Shown here: positions 47,552 to 60,051 of the stretch, piece by piece
Position numbering within the stretch: the stretch's first letter is position 1
Layout: each line of letters opens with the position of its first letter
Source: Deroplatys truncata
Taxonomy: Eukaryota; Arthropoda; Insecta; Mantodea; Mantidae
Assembly (NCBI GenBank): GCA_030765065.1
Contig: CM060988.1
Coordinates: forward strand, 197,840,565 to 197,904,564
Reading direction: 5' to 3'
DNA: 64,000 nucleotides
Made by a program: the position numbers and the translations under genes
The notes under the pieces: generated by a model
Told to the model about the DNA's origin: nothing
Seen by the model: only the letters and a program-made list of their open reading frames with translations
Databases searched by the model: none

Positions 47552-48030
47552 TGTGGAGCATCTGTTAATAGGGTACATTATTGGTCTGATTTGTTATATT
47601 GTTACTGTTATTAGTCGTAGTTAAATATATGTCAACAGACATTTAACAACTCTGGATGTCTGTTAACGGAGTACAGTTATTGCTGTAAACTGTTACTGTT
47701 ATTAGTTGTAGTTCAATATATTGCCAAAAGACATTTTACAATTCTGGAGTGTCTGTTAATGGAGTAGAGTTATTGTTATAAACTGTTGCTGTTAATAGTC
47801 CTTTGTCAATATATTACCAATAGTCATTTTACAACTCTGGAGTGTCTGTTGATAGAATGCATTTATAGTTGTAAGTTGTTACTATTGTTAATCGTAGTTC
47901 AATATACTGCCAACAGGCATTTCACAACTGTGGAATATCTGTCCATGGAGTGCATTTATTGTTCGAAACTGTTATATTTTTAATTTACTTATTCCTAGAT
48001 CAGCATACTGCCAACAAAAGTTTTACAACT
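47552..48030. repeat. 91-bp satellite, right part
   Basis: The same satellite resumes directly after the Penelope element and runs for about five diverged units (GACATTTTACAATTCTGGAG and variants) before fading near 48030. Confidence 0.9.
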
Positions 48031-48334
48031 ATCCATTTTAATTATTTCCTATATAACAAAATAAATTATGTACTTTCAAGAATTTAAGTAGGGCAGTTCA
48101 TTTAGGAAATAATTTAGAGTATTAGCATAAAAGGTTCAAGCAAACATGTCGTAAATATGAAGGCCTTTCAAATTCTTTAAAAAAAATTTAGAAGGTGACA
48201 GCAATTAAATATGAAAATAATATTATCATACCCAACTAGTCCAGGGGTGACTGTATTTTGAAAACCTATAGATGTTATAATAACCAATGACTAATTTTGA
48301 AGATTTAAAGGCTAGTCACAGTGATGTGTCATAA

Positions 48335-48525
48335 TATAAAATAAAGATAGTTAAAGCTTGTTACACTACATCACTAAAATGTTTTAACTTGAACGTGTTA
48401 CGGGAGACGGTTTGCTCCCATTGTTGAGGACATGCTGACAATAGGAGCAAACCGTCTCCCAAAACGCGTTCAAGTAAGAACATTTTAGTGATGTAGTATA
48501 ACAACCTTCAACTCTCTTTATTTTA
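48335..48525. repeat. Hairpin MITE-like element
   Basis: About 84-nt arms (to 48424 and from 48437) pair with scattered mismatches around a 12-nt loop. The inner stem contains GGAGACGGTTTGCTCCCATT and its inverse. The outer stem contains CTACATCACTAAAATGTT. It lies in the large intron of the zinc-finger gene. Confidence 0.88.
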
Positions 48526-49540
48526 AATTATAATAACCACTATATAAAATAACATAAAATATTGGTTGAAGGTATCTTCATACCATGTTTACTTATTCAG
48601 AATTGAAGTTCCTTAACTTTATACAACAAAATTGTTGAATGAGAAGGGAAAATTCTTTATTCTTGTCATGATTTATTCCTAGTATTTATACCAAAAGATT
48701 CCTTACATTTCTTTTGCAGAAACCCAACTTACTGTAGGAACAGGTGCTATGAGATATGTTTATGCTAGATAGTGAACAAATTTATTGGTTCTTTTTATAT
48801 TAGTTTAGCTTTATTTAACTAGTTAGGTTATATCTGATGAGTTATTAATTGTCTGGTAAATGAAGAGAAACAGTAATCCTATGAAGAAGGAAATCACCTA
48901 AAAGTAAGCTGGAATTGTACTGATAGACTAGAGCAAATGAGGATTTTTAGCATTGCAACCAGTAATTTGTCTTACATGCAAAGAGAGGTCAAGGCAGAGG
49001 CTTTCTCTCAAAGCCTGGAACATCCATTTAGCAGCTCTGAACAGAGAGTTCTATACTAGACCTCAAGGTAGATAATATTTCTCAAAGCATGTCTACCATA
49101 ACTTAAACTGATGTTAAAGAAATGAAATACATAATTGTCATCCCGTTACACCTACTATTCAGGTTTCTGTATTCTGTAAGCAGTTGTAGTTTGAATATTC
49201 AATTTATCTGTCACCTTCAATGAAAACACACTGATATATTAACCTTATGAACACTTTAATATGTATCTTATGGCGGCATGCCATCTTCCCCACTTTGTAA
49301 GCATTACAGCCATATCTCTTTATGACAATCAGTAAAATTGTGAATGAAAACTAAGATCTACTATAATTCCCATTCTTGGTAATAGCAACACAAATATCAC
49401 TGATGTCTCACGAGAAAGTACAATATTTTTATAACAAGCTTAAATCTATTTACTTGGAAAGGTTGTAAGCAGTAACAGATATTAGATGAAGAAATCAAGT
49501 TACAAAGTAAGTTGTAATATTTCCTATTTGGAAGCCTTAC

Positions 49541-49581
49541 CTATGTGAATGTACTGATTGCAAGTTCTCTGCCTTCTCGTC
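49541..49581 (-). CDS. 41-nt microexon of the zinc-finger gene
   Basis: On the minus strand a pyrimidine-rich acceptor (TTTTTTACAG) precedes 41 nt and a donor (GTAAGG) follows. It encodes DEKAENLQSVHSH plus two bases, AG. The upstream exon ends in phase 0 and this exon starts in phase 0. Its trailing AG joins the G that opens the exon at 42156 to make AGG, leaving the finger frame open. Joining the two large exons directly would instead run into a stop, so the microexon is required. No transcript evidence is available here. Confidence 0.75.
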
Positions 49582-50399
49582 CTGTAAAAAAGTAACTCCT
49601 GTTTTATTTTTTAAAAAAGTATTTGCATAATCATGCATTTTTATGGTAATTCATCTTCAGTATGCAGAATTAAATATTTTTTCCTATAAGGAATATTAGT
49701 AATATTGAAAGTTCTCTTTAAAAATGCATTAAGAAAATGATTTAAAATACTGATAGTTATTATTTATATAGTAATTTAATTAAGTTAGGCAGTTAACTAA
49801 ATGATTCACATAACAAAGTGTGTCAAAGGTTTGAATTGAAAAGACTTGGTCTTAACTTTAACAGAACTAATATAACAAGGTTATTTACTTATAGTTCAAA
49901 CAGCAACTCAGAAAATAATGAAAGAAGTATTAAAAATCTAATGTAGGTTGTTTGCTTATAGATAACCACTTAAGTTGGAAATCACACTTAACTTACTCAA
50001 CCTGACAAAGATTAACAAAACAAAGAATAACATAATGAAGACAAAACAAATATGACACAGTAAAAGAACAGTGGAGCAAATAATAAATTAATACAAGATA
50101 CAGACAATATATAATGAATACATAGTTTTAAAATTTAGGGTAATGACATGTCTTAAAAGACAATCAAGTTGTAACATAATTAGGATTTTTTGCAACATAC
50201 ATCTGGCAATAATGTAACTGGCATTAAAGGTCATATCAGCAAGTCTCTATTTAGTTGTCATTATTATTACCTCTATGTATCAAAGTATTTAGTTACATCA
50301 TAAATTCTTTCATACACTGATTTTTTAAGACAGGAATGAATAATCATGACGCGTAATGATCACTTTAAATTGTAGCTATAATTTATTCTGCTAAATTAC

Positions 50400-51156
50400 C
50401 TTGTTTTCACTCTGCAACAAAATTTGTGAAATTGAGGCTTCTGATTGACCTTGTGTTTCAGTTGATAATCCTTGAACATTTGCTTCACCATTCTCATTGT
50501 AAATTATAAATTCTTTCTTTAGCTTCTTTACAACATCTGCAGAAAAACACTTCTCTTCGTGAAAACCAATACCGAAAGCAGAAGCCCTCTGTTTTGATTC
50601 TGTATTATTGTTGAATTCAAAATCACTACCACATGTGGCAGCATCATCCTTAAGTCTATTTTCAAAATCTGTGGAAAAACACACTCTGTCATTTGGTAAG
50701 ACTGTGTCTGAAATATCAACTTCTTCTTTGATGTTTATTTTGTGGTCCATTTCAAAATCATTTGTACTTGTTATACTATCGCTTCCATAATTTCTCTCAT
50801 GATTCAAAGAGCAGAGTTCACTCTCATTTGTTAAGCCTGTGTTTAAACTGTCAAGCTCTTCTTTGATATATATTTTGTGGTCCATTTCAAAATCATTTGT
50901 ACTTGTTATACTATCGTTTCCATAATTTTTCTCATTATTCACAAAGCAAAGTTCACTCTCATTTGGTAAACCTGTGTGTAAAATATGAACCTATGCGATG
51001 TTTATTTTCTTAAGCATTTTAAAGTCATATTGATTTGTGGTATCACCGCTCCCAAATTACTTTCAGGATTTGAGGTTGAAAAGTCTTTGCCATTCAGTAT
51101 CTCTTCTTCTACAAGATCAACTTCTGTAACTTTTGTTTTGCTATCTATTTCACAGC
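50400..51156 (-). CDS. Upstream exon of the zinc-finger gene (acidic repeat region), with two lesions
   Basis: The acceptor TTTTTCTACAG ends before 51156 and the donor AACAAG|GTAATT follows 50400. The exon encodes about three tandem copies of a 40-residue acidic unit of the type NYGSDSITSTNDFEMDHK followed by INIKEE. It continues to EASISQILLQSENK at the splice site. The 5' unit is damaged. Compared with its sisters it lacks one A (GGAGC where GGAAGC is expected, near 51055), shifting the frame. It also has an in-frame TAG near 51000. Translation could still begin at the ATG at 50885 (MDHKIYIKEEL), giving about 880 residues through the three exons. KEE-type motifs in such N-termini resemble sumoylation sites. 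No exon further upstream is established. Confidence 0.7.
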
Positions 51157-51459
51157 CTGTAGAAAAACAAAAGTAAATTTCTGTTATCAAGGTTTACTTT
51201 GCACTAAAACCACACAAATTAATACTATTGTATGAACTCAAAAGCAATTAAGTTGAAAATGATGAGGAAGGGTGAAAAATAATTAAGATTATAATTCTTC
51301 AAATGCTGTAAGTGTCAACATTTACATGGCTAGAATTTCTGCTCTGAAATATGTTTGAAACAACAATTCTCCTCTCAAATATGCTACATTATTAAAAATG
51401 GAGTTTATATTAATTTCAAATGGAGGTCAGTAGCATTAATTACAACGAGAAACCATAGA

Positions 51460-51660
51460 TTCAGGTAACCAAGGTTACTATGGCTCGGACCATGAAGGGA
51501 GATCTGCAGTTCAAATCTGGCATGAATGTCCTCCCTGACTGAGGTTTTCTCCAGCTCTGGCTCAGGGTTGGGGAAGGGGATTTAAAAATCCTTTTTTCAG
51601 GTTTTCCTCAGACCTAATAACTCGCAAATACCTGGGAGGTACCCTGCATAAATTTCCTAT
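51460..51660 (+). mobile_element. Degenerate SINE-like sequence
   Basis: A B-box-like GCAGTTCAAATCTGG and a following GGTTTTCTCCAGCTCTGG / GGTTTTCCTCAGACC pattern resemble insect tRNA-derived SINEs. No boundaries or target duplication can be defined. Confidence 0.35.
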
Positions 51661-52534
51661 CTCAATTATCATTTTATTTCGCATATTATCAGTGTCAACT
51701 GCCAAGTGTATAGATTTGCAATTAATGACTGTAACCATGTAAATGGGAAAATTAGTAATAATTCCACTAACTATTTTCTATTAACTTAACGAATATGAAC
51801 ATTATGAGGTGCCCAGAACATTTGCACACACAAAAGCACATTTTCTATATGAACAGCATTACTAAAAAATGAGAAGAGGATAAACACAAAATTTTGTACT
51901 TAAAGGCCCTGTCCACTTCCTAAACACCTATTTGTATTACTCGTTACTAAGAAAAGTATCACTGAGAGAACAACAACACAAAAAACTGTATATTTGTATG
52001 ATGTTCAGAACGCTGTTTATTACCTGCTTATACCAGCACGTGTTGCAAGTGACAATGTCTGTGTAGCCGCTTAGGCAGACATTCTCAAGTATTGTGTCTA
52101 CTGCTAAGTGAATGTTTGCATTATGTTTGTTGGTGTATATTTAGGCATTATGGGCAGTTTGAACCACCATATCTTGAAGTATATTAGATTAATTCATACA
52201 AAGCTTTGGGAACAAACAAAGTGTAGTGTAGTAAACAAAATAAGAGAATGACTTGCAGAAAAAAATGGTAGTTACACACATTTTGAAGCTGCTGCTAATC
52301 GAGCCACGGAATACCTCAATTAAAGTAATAAATATGTTCAGTAAATGTTTATATTTTGCCATGAATTCAAGGCAAAGAAATTTGTGAGTTTTGCCTGTAT
52401 TATTGCTTCACCTCTCTAAAATCTACTGAACCTGATACACCTCGGAACTTCTATCTCTGTAGCAATACGTGTGGGGACATTTACAGCTATAGGGATACTT
52501 TGTTACAATTGGAATGTTTTTTTCACAGTAGTTA

Positions 52535-53570
52535 TTACTTCTTGCAATATGTTTTTCTGCCATTTATATCTTTTCTTTTCACGATGACCCAGTTTTTAGC
52601 TGCCTTCAAATATCTTAATTTATCACCAGTTACATTCCTTCCAGTATTTTCATTGTAGTCTAAAATAGCCAGTATTGTACGCAAAACCATTCCTTCAAAA
52701 CCGAGGTGACTTCTCGTGTGTTTATATTTTAATGCAAGATTATGAAAATACTTTAAACTTCCAGTGTGGCAATAATGTTTGGTAGGATTTAAATTCTCTA
52801 TATATGAGGTTTCATGTATTACTGACAACAGAAGTCTGTAATCATGGGAGTTCTTTCTTATCCAGTATGATGTTTAATTTAATCCTCTGTCAAGTCATCA
52901 GGCTCACATTTATTAATAAACTTATTTCCACACCATAACATCACAATTGCAGCCATGTTTCAAAATAGATTTGAATTTTTCAGTAACAACTTCTTCCTCT
53001 CCCTGCAAATTTGAGTTGACCACCATATATGATTATTAATACATATTTTTATTTCCATTCATGTACAACTGTGATTTACTTTCAATTGTTTTTAGCTTCT
53101 TTTGTAAAGATCTGGTTATGTGCTGTATATCAAACTCAGGCTCTGCTCTGTGTTAGGAAACCTATTATATATTGACTACCTTATTCTGCCAGATTTTCTA
53201 TTCTCCAGTAATAGTACCTTTCTGCAACACAACAAAATCCAACATTTTCCCATTGTTCCATCCATTGCTATGTATGTTACATACTTGGAACAGAACCCAC
53301 GGCTGTTATACCGGCCATCAACAGCTATCCAGACTTTGTCGTAATAATTTTGAACTGTTCATCCTTCTGTTGACCCCACAAGTTCCTAGTTCCGGGCCTG
53401 ATGTAAGTTTGTACTAATCTATAAAATGTATGGTGTCCCAGAGTCACTAAATCTATTGTTTCACAAATATGTTTAAAAAGCATAAACCTATTCCGTTCAT
53501 ATATAGAGATATACCTAATCATAATGTACAGTGAAGATTGTCTATTCAAATGTTCCTGCGAACTCCACAC
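52535..53570 (-). pseudogene. Decayed gene of a widespread transposon-associated family
   Basis: Minus-strand text near 53345-53250 reads KVWIAVDGRYNSRGFCSKYV then YIAMDG, like the DGRxDSPGxSAKYxTYxxMD motif. Further 3', 52828-52535 carries HYCHTGSLKYFHNLALKY, then FEGMVLRTILAILDYNEN and a closing WVIVKRKDINGRKTYC. These match the C-terminal HTGxLExYHSLxxKYxPKR...GM.AR..LA.LD.N block of the same family, known to me as long uncharacterised proteins multiplied in fish and invertebrate genomes. Frameshifts separate the blocks. Its biochemical role is not known to me; a transposase-like function is only assumed. Confidence 0.65.
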
Positions 53571-54649
53571 AGTTTTGTAAGCTGCTATGCACTCAGTTTC
53601 AACTCATAACCTACATGAAGGTTTATAGCTCTAACCATCTTACAAAATTATGTACAAAATACAAAAGACATTGTATTCTTCATTTCCTCTTTTCCGACAA
53701 ACACATCATTTTCCATTGCCTCATCCGTGTCACACAGTCATCATCTGATAGTGTGACTGCTTTATCTGAAGTCAAAGAGTCATAATAATCCTCGCTTTAA
53801 GCTTCAAAACATCTGTATACTTCACGTCCCATTTCACAATGAATAGTAATTTCCAACAAACCCTTATGTTGCTGTGTTTGTTCATTTTCTGACTTTTCTA
53901 TATTTTATCAGGTTCACTTTGATTTACATTTTCATAACTTCGTAACACTGGAAACTAGTAGGTACTTGCTTCTGATTCCAAAATGGCTTCATGTACAAAT
54001 TTTTGTTTTTTCTGAGATAAGCACAGTCTTCCTTTTTTCTTTTTAATGATGAATCTGACTTTCTCTGTCCCCTCAGATTCCAAAGACGAAACAGTCTTCT
54101 TTTTTAAAACTCTATAATTTAGTTTTAAGAAGAGGGGATTTTAATACACAAGATTTGTCATATTCGTATTCAGTAAAATACTGAAAACTTGCTTGGAATT
54201 AAGTCTTGATGATTAATCCTTTTAATCACGAATTATATCACTTCCATTATCTTTCTCCACTGGGGAATTTATGAAAACTTACATTACTGCACTATGTTCA
54301 GAATGAATATATACCCGAAACACAATGTAATCATAGTTTTATTTTAAAATAGTGAGCACAATGCACTGCAATACTGTAACTATGTTGCGAGAGCTGTGTG
54401 CTACAACTGAATGGCTACTCTGAGCACAAATGTGACATCATTGCAGTATGGTGGGAAAACTTCAACAGTGGATTGCTTGAGAACTAGTCATGCTACCTCA
54501 CTGGATTTTCTATATACTTATTTTAAAAAATTAATCTTTTCAATTAATAAAATTTGAAATTTAAGTAGACAGGGCCTTTAAGTCATACATTGTTAAGAAT
54601 TTCAGAAAGAGATTTTACACAAAATCCTCCTACCACAAACAACCATTTA

Positions 54650-57038
54650 CGAGGGCTGTCCCAGAAGAACCTGACCTAACAAAGAAAACACAAAATTGTT
54701 TGGAAAAACATCTTTATTTCTTTACATAGTTTCCTTTCAGCTCGATACACTTTTCCTAGCGATGTTCAATAGCTTCAATTCCCTGTTTATAGTGAGCAAT
54801 GCTGAGCTGTGAAAAACAACTATCAACTACAGACTCGTCCACTTCATTGTTGGCAAATCTTTTATTATCAAGCCATTTCTTAAACTTTGAAAACAGAAAA
54901 TAATCAAGGGGGCTAAATTTGGCAAATAGGGTGCATGAGGAAGCAATTCAAACTTTAACTCATTGATTTTGGCCATGATGATAATGGGTGTGTGAACTGG
55001 TGCATTGTCTCGAAGCAACAACAGTTTCTTTTGTGCCAAAAGAAGCCTTTTTTTCCTGATTTCAGCACTCAAACACTGCAATAAGTTTGCATAATAGTAC
55101 CACTGATTGCTTTTGGCTTTTTTAAGATAATCAATGAAAATTATCACATGCTCATCCCAAAACACTGACACCATATCCTTGCCTGTAGATGGAACTTTCT
55201 TCGCTTTCTTTGGTAGCTCATGAAAGGAGAACAGAAGAAAATAGAGAGGAAGCTCCAACAGCCATGGAGGAGGAAGAGGAGCTAACATTGGTAGCAGCAG
55301 CGGGGCGGGAAGAGATGAAAAGGAGGAGAAGTGGGGAGAAGCTGAGAGAACAGTTGACTGCAGTAAGAAATGCATATGCAGAGGGAAACAGCCATGAAAG
55401 GAGTACAGAAGAAAATAGGGAAGAAGAAACAGTAGCTAGGAGGGGAGGAGGAGGAGTTAACATTGGTTGCAGAGGTGGGGCAAGGAGAAATGCAAAGAAG
55501 AAGTGGGGAGAAGCCGAGAGAACAAATGATTAACAGCGCAGCAAGAAATACGTATGCAGAGGAGCGAGTGACACAAGCAAGAAGTGGGGAAGTAATAAGA
55601 GTGAGAAAGGTCAGTAAAGCGGAAGATATTGCAAGAAGGGGGGAGGGTATAAAATAATAAGATTTGAGAGAAGGGAGGGTAATGCTACAAGAGAAGGAAG
55701 GTGTCAACCTGGTATCCAGACGTACTAGACTCAGAAAAGCAATGGAGAAATTTACGTATCAGGAACAAATAGGGAAAGGAAGTAAATTGATATGCAAAAA
55801 GAAAATAGGAGTAAGACAGGGATGTAAACTGAGTTCATATTAGTAACCTATTCATAGATGATATATTAGGAGTAAACAAATAAGAAATTAGCATTATCCA
55901 GTAATAAGAGATAAGGAGATTACAGGTACAGGTTCATTATACACAGACAATTTTATGGTAGGCACCATATTGTTGATAGAGTTATAAAAGCAATAAATTA
56001 AATTCAAGAAAGTGTGAAAAATGGGGAATTGGGGTAAATATCTTAAAGATGACTGACTGAATAAAAGGCATTAAGAAACAAAACCAGGGACTTGAGAGAA
56101 TAATAAGGAAGGTAAAGGGAAGAAAATGGTATAGAGAAGCAAGGGCCACTTAGTGAGCAAAATGGCCAGGGAGCCAAGCAATCTGACTGGCCCAATAAGA
56201 AAACAAGCACCAGACAAATTGTACAATAGATGTAGGGGTATAAACGAATATACATGATATGTATTGTAAACATGTAGAACAAATTGTACAATAAATCCAT
56301 TCATTCAGTCTTTGGAGCCAATCCTGCACTTTCAATCCACTGTTTTGACTGTTCCTTCATCTCAGGTATGAGGTATTGGATCCATGTTTCATTTACAGTT
56401 ATGAACTGATGCAAAAATTTGGCATTATTGCAACGAAACATTGCCAAACCCTCAATTGAAACATTCTTACGATGCTGTTTTTGTTTCATTATGAGTAAAC
56501 GCGGCACCCCTCTTGTGCACAGCTTTCTCATGTCAAAATTTTCTGTTAGTATGTGATGTACAATACTTTTCTGAAATCCCTATGATGTCTGTAAGCTCGC
56601 ACACTTTCAGTCAGTAGTCATCCAATGCCATTTAGAGGATTTTCTTCAAAATTTCTGGTATGGTCACCTAATTTGGTTGACCACTGCAATGTTCGTATTG
56701 ACAGCTTGTATGAGCTCGCTTAAACTCTGCCATTCAATATTTTATTGTTGTAAATGGAGACTGTCCCAGAGTAGAATCTAACTCAGCTTTAATATTAGTT
56801 GGACTAAGACATTTTTAATGAAAGTATTGTATCACATAATGATGACTAGTTTTATTCATATTTACAAATTTGCTGAGACCGATTGCTATTGTTGGCTGCC
56901 AAACAAATACTAAAGAATGTAGCACTGTTAAACTTCAAACCTAAGTTTTATAAGGTTGGTACCTTCTATCATAGTCATTTGTTTGAAACAACAACCACTA
57001 TCTATACATCACGTCGGGTACTTCTGGGACTGCCCTCA
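54650..57038 (-). mobile_element. mariner DNA transposon, decayed and interrupted by a LINE
   Basis: Terminal inverted repeats CGAGGGCTGTCCCAGAAG (54650) and the inverse of TGAGGGCAGTCCCAGAAG (ending 57038) are each bordered by TA, the mariner target. Without the nested LINE and its duplication the element is about 1287 bp, the usual mariner size. The minus-strand transposase is recognisable from SPTNIKAELDSTLG and WMAEFKR-like helix-turn-helix text near 56750. It continues through ITVNETWI and FWDEHVIIFIDYL to DNAPVHT and HAPYLPNLAP. The usual catalytic D of the last block (LAPSDY) is lost, reading LAPLII here. Frameshifts and stops add to the decay. Confidence 0.93.
55207..56315 (+). mobile_element. 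LINE fragment nested in mariner, 7-bp target duplication
   Basis: TCTTTGG at 55207-55213 and 56309-56315 flanks 1095 bp. Removing one copy restores the mariner codons (APK|KAKKVPSTG). The insert's plus strand is strongly purine-rich, with a tandem duplication (about 173 bp, from 55223 and 55396) encoding RTEENREE-like text. From about 55785 it has reverse-transcriptase remnants: IGVRQGCKLS, then LFIDDILG, then SLYTDNFMVG, a damaged form of the YADD catalytic box. The 3' end is ACAATAAATCCATTCATTCA. It is a 5'-truncated, internally deleted, inactive copy. Confidence 0.88.
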
Positions 57039-60000
57039 TACATCAGTACACTTTTGTTCCTTTTTAATTTTCCCAAAATTAGCTCACAATTTTTATTAAA
57101 GCTCATCTTTTTTAATTTTGACACAAAATATTTTGGAGAACCCATGTATTACTATATTTACATAAAGAATGAAACATTAGTTGCAAATTATATGTAAATT
57201 GTATGCAAAATCCACTTGTAATTGATATATTTTAATCATTTTTTATTTTCTCAAGAACACCTATAATAATTTGCATTCAAATACTGGATTTTTATTTATT
57301 TTTATGCATATTCTGTGAATAGGCCTACCAAGTCCACCTCATTTCCATTGAATTTAAATCTCTTAAGTTTTAGTTTCAGAAACATTCACCTTCATACCTG
57401 TAGAGTTATGTCATCGAAAAGTGATGTTGTATCTAAGAGGAACCTTCGAAAACATGTAAGTTAAGTCATTTTACAACTTATTGTAAGCAGTTCCTTAGTT
57501 CGAAGATGGAAACAAAGCCACTAAATTCTAAAATGGTGGCTGATTTTAATCTTTTTATGCAAGTAATTAAAACATATGTTGTCAAAGAACTGTGATTCTT
57601 TTGTCATTAAACTGTTTTGTGTTAATCTGCAGTATACAAACTTGTTAAATAAAATTGCCAGTAATTTCATAACTTTGTTTATAGTTATTTATCGGATAAC
57701 ACATTCGCATCCACTGGGCAGGAAGATACGATGCTGTACATGCTCAAATAAAGACTTACCGATTATCTGAAAGTGTTATCTCTTATAATACTGAGCAACA
57801 ACAATCTGAATGAAAGAAATGAAGTTGTTAGTCTACAGAAAGCACTCAAATCTTTCAGATTTGTTTTACTCGTGGTCATTCAGTGTAAGATAAATATTGC
57901 CTCCAAGCAGAATTACTAAATATAAATGCCACCTATAACCTTTTGGGCTGTGCTCATTTCCAGATAAATAATCTTTCCATTTATTAGTTATAGAGGCAGC
58001 CAAAGTCTGCCCATAATGACACGAGTTTTTAAACAAGAGCCTCACTAAGGTGAAATGTCACTTTGATGAGCTTTATGAAGATCAGATTCACTGAACCAAA
58101 ATCAGGTATTAACGTGAGATATTATCCCATGATGGATACTATATGCTCACAAACTTGACAACAGCTTGAAGGGCATTCAGTTAGTAGTACATACATACTG
58201 TATAATTCAACCCTTCTTTTTTGCTTCTACCAATGATCAACAAGAGAAGGAAGCTGAACATTTTTGAAATCTTTTTCTGAAGATACAACAGCATTGTTTA
58301 TACCACAAATATTATCACTTATAAGTTCCTTCACCTTAACATTAATAATATCACGGAAGTGAAACACTTTGTAATCTACTGTTGACTGAGCATAATTGTT
58401 TGACATTTGACTATCCTGATGTATGCACTGCTTCATGTATGTACCTAACTATTCCCAATATAGTGAGGACAGAAAGCCGAAACATCATATTGTAAATTAA
58501 AACTGACTAAAATGTACCTTAGACATCTTGACACAAGCATGTACAATTTGTTTTTCTCTATTGTCAACAGCAAAAGAAAAAGGCGTGAAAGATTAACTTG
58601 TTAAGTTATGGACTTCTATACCTATATGTAACCCAAAGAGAAAGCTTTGGAGTTTCAGGTTGTAATCATGTTTTATTGACGAATAAATCATTTATTTTAC
58701 CGATAGGAGGAAAGTCTTAACTTTAACTTTATCATATTTTGGTTTTTATATTTTATTACTTTAAATTGTCCTTTTAAAACTGTTTAACATTTACACTATA
58801 ATAATGTTTGCTAGTGATGTAATGCAATTAATTAAAGCATGTAAGATTAAGTTTGTATTTATGTTGAAAACTATTTTGGGTATTGGTTGCATATAGACTT
58901 AATATTAAGAGACTAAAGATTATTGATTTAAGGAACCAAAATGCATATAAGGGTGACTTCAAGAGGTGAGGTGAAGTAAAGTGACAGTTTCTTAAATACT
59001 CAATTGTATACAATAGGTCAAAGAAGTACTCCATTTTGTTTACACTCCACATGAGCAGTTGAAATCGTCAACCGAACTGTATTACTGTAATCTGCAAAAA
59101 TAGCAATGTCTTTATTACTTCGTTAACACACTCATTATAAACTTAAGTATATGCATCATCATTAAAGAGAAGATTAAGGGAAGTGGCTAAATGTCATTCT
59201 CATGTCATTCACAGTGTAATTTCTCATATCATACCCGTTATTTGAAACCAATTCACATACATACACAGTAAATTAACCCTTATCTTAGGTAAATCTTAAA
59301 GCCAGAACACACTGTTAGTTCAATGTGGCTCCCTACAGCCTCACAGTCTACACTAGCGGCATACTCATTTTGATCTCACTATGTTTTTCCTCAAACAATG
59401 ATGGCTCTTAAGGATCAACTGCATTAGCCAACAAGTTATGTAAGAATCAAGACCAAAATAATACCTATTTGATCTTGTTGCAACGATAAGAGAGTGCCTA
59501 ATATTTTATACAAATGCAATGTTAAATCAAGCAATTCATATCTTATTATTTTATACTACTGTACTTTAAATTTGAAAAACGAGGTATAAAGTATACCTAA
59601 CATGATTACTCTGATTTATAATTTAAAGCCTATATGATTTAGATATAAAACTCCTTAATTCAAGTTTGGCAATAACAGTTAGGGCTCCAATTGGAATCTT
59701 TTGTACTGCGACTCTGAGAAAATAGCTATGCCACTGTTTGGTGTGTGTTAAAACTAAGAGTGCATTATACTGCTATGCTGCAGTAAAACTTGCAACAAAG
59801 AAAGCCTTAGTTTATACACAATGAAACACTCAAGGTAATTTTATTTAATATATGCTTAAAATGGGTGCAAAAATCACTATTGTGCTAAATTTTAAAAATT
59901 CTAAAACAAGGTATTCTTCAAGGGTAGCTGGTGACTCTGAACTTTCGTGGTTCACTAAGTCACAAGCACCTGTAATTTCAATTTATTAAAGTAATAAACA

Positions 60001-60051
60001 CTGTACTATCAATTTTGCTTTAAAATAAAGCAGTTATATCAAACACCAGAA
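57039..60051. other. Gene-poor stretch
   Basis: AT-rich sequence without a firm gene call. Open frames at 57576-57770 and 58828-59052 are unrecognised. The minus-strand frame at 58227-58436 is listed separately as a possible exon. Confidence 0.4.
58227..58436 (-). CDS. Possible remote relative of the zinc-finger upstream exon
   Basis: The 69-codon minus-strand frame contains INVKVKELISDNICG and then VVSSEKDFKN. These line up loosely with INIKEEVDISDTVLP and CFSTDFENR of the exon at 50400-51156. It could be a further 5' exon, a relic of a paralogue, or chance. No convincing splice sites bound it and it ends in its own stop. Confidence 0.2.
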   Translation of the reverse strand: MKQCIHQDSQMSNNYAQSTVDYKVFHFRDIINVKVKELISDNICGINNAVVSSEKDFKNVQLPSLVDHW

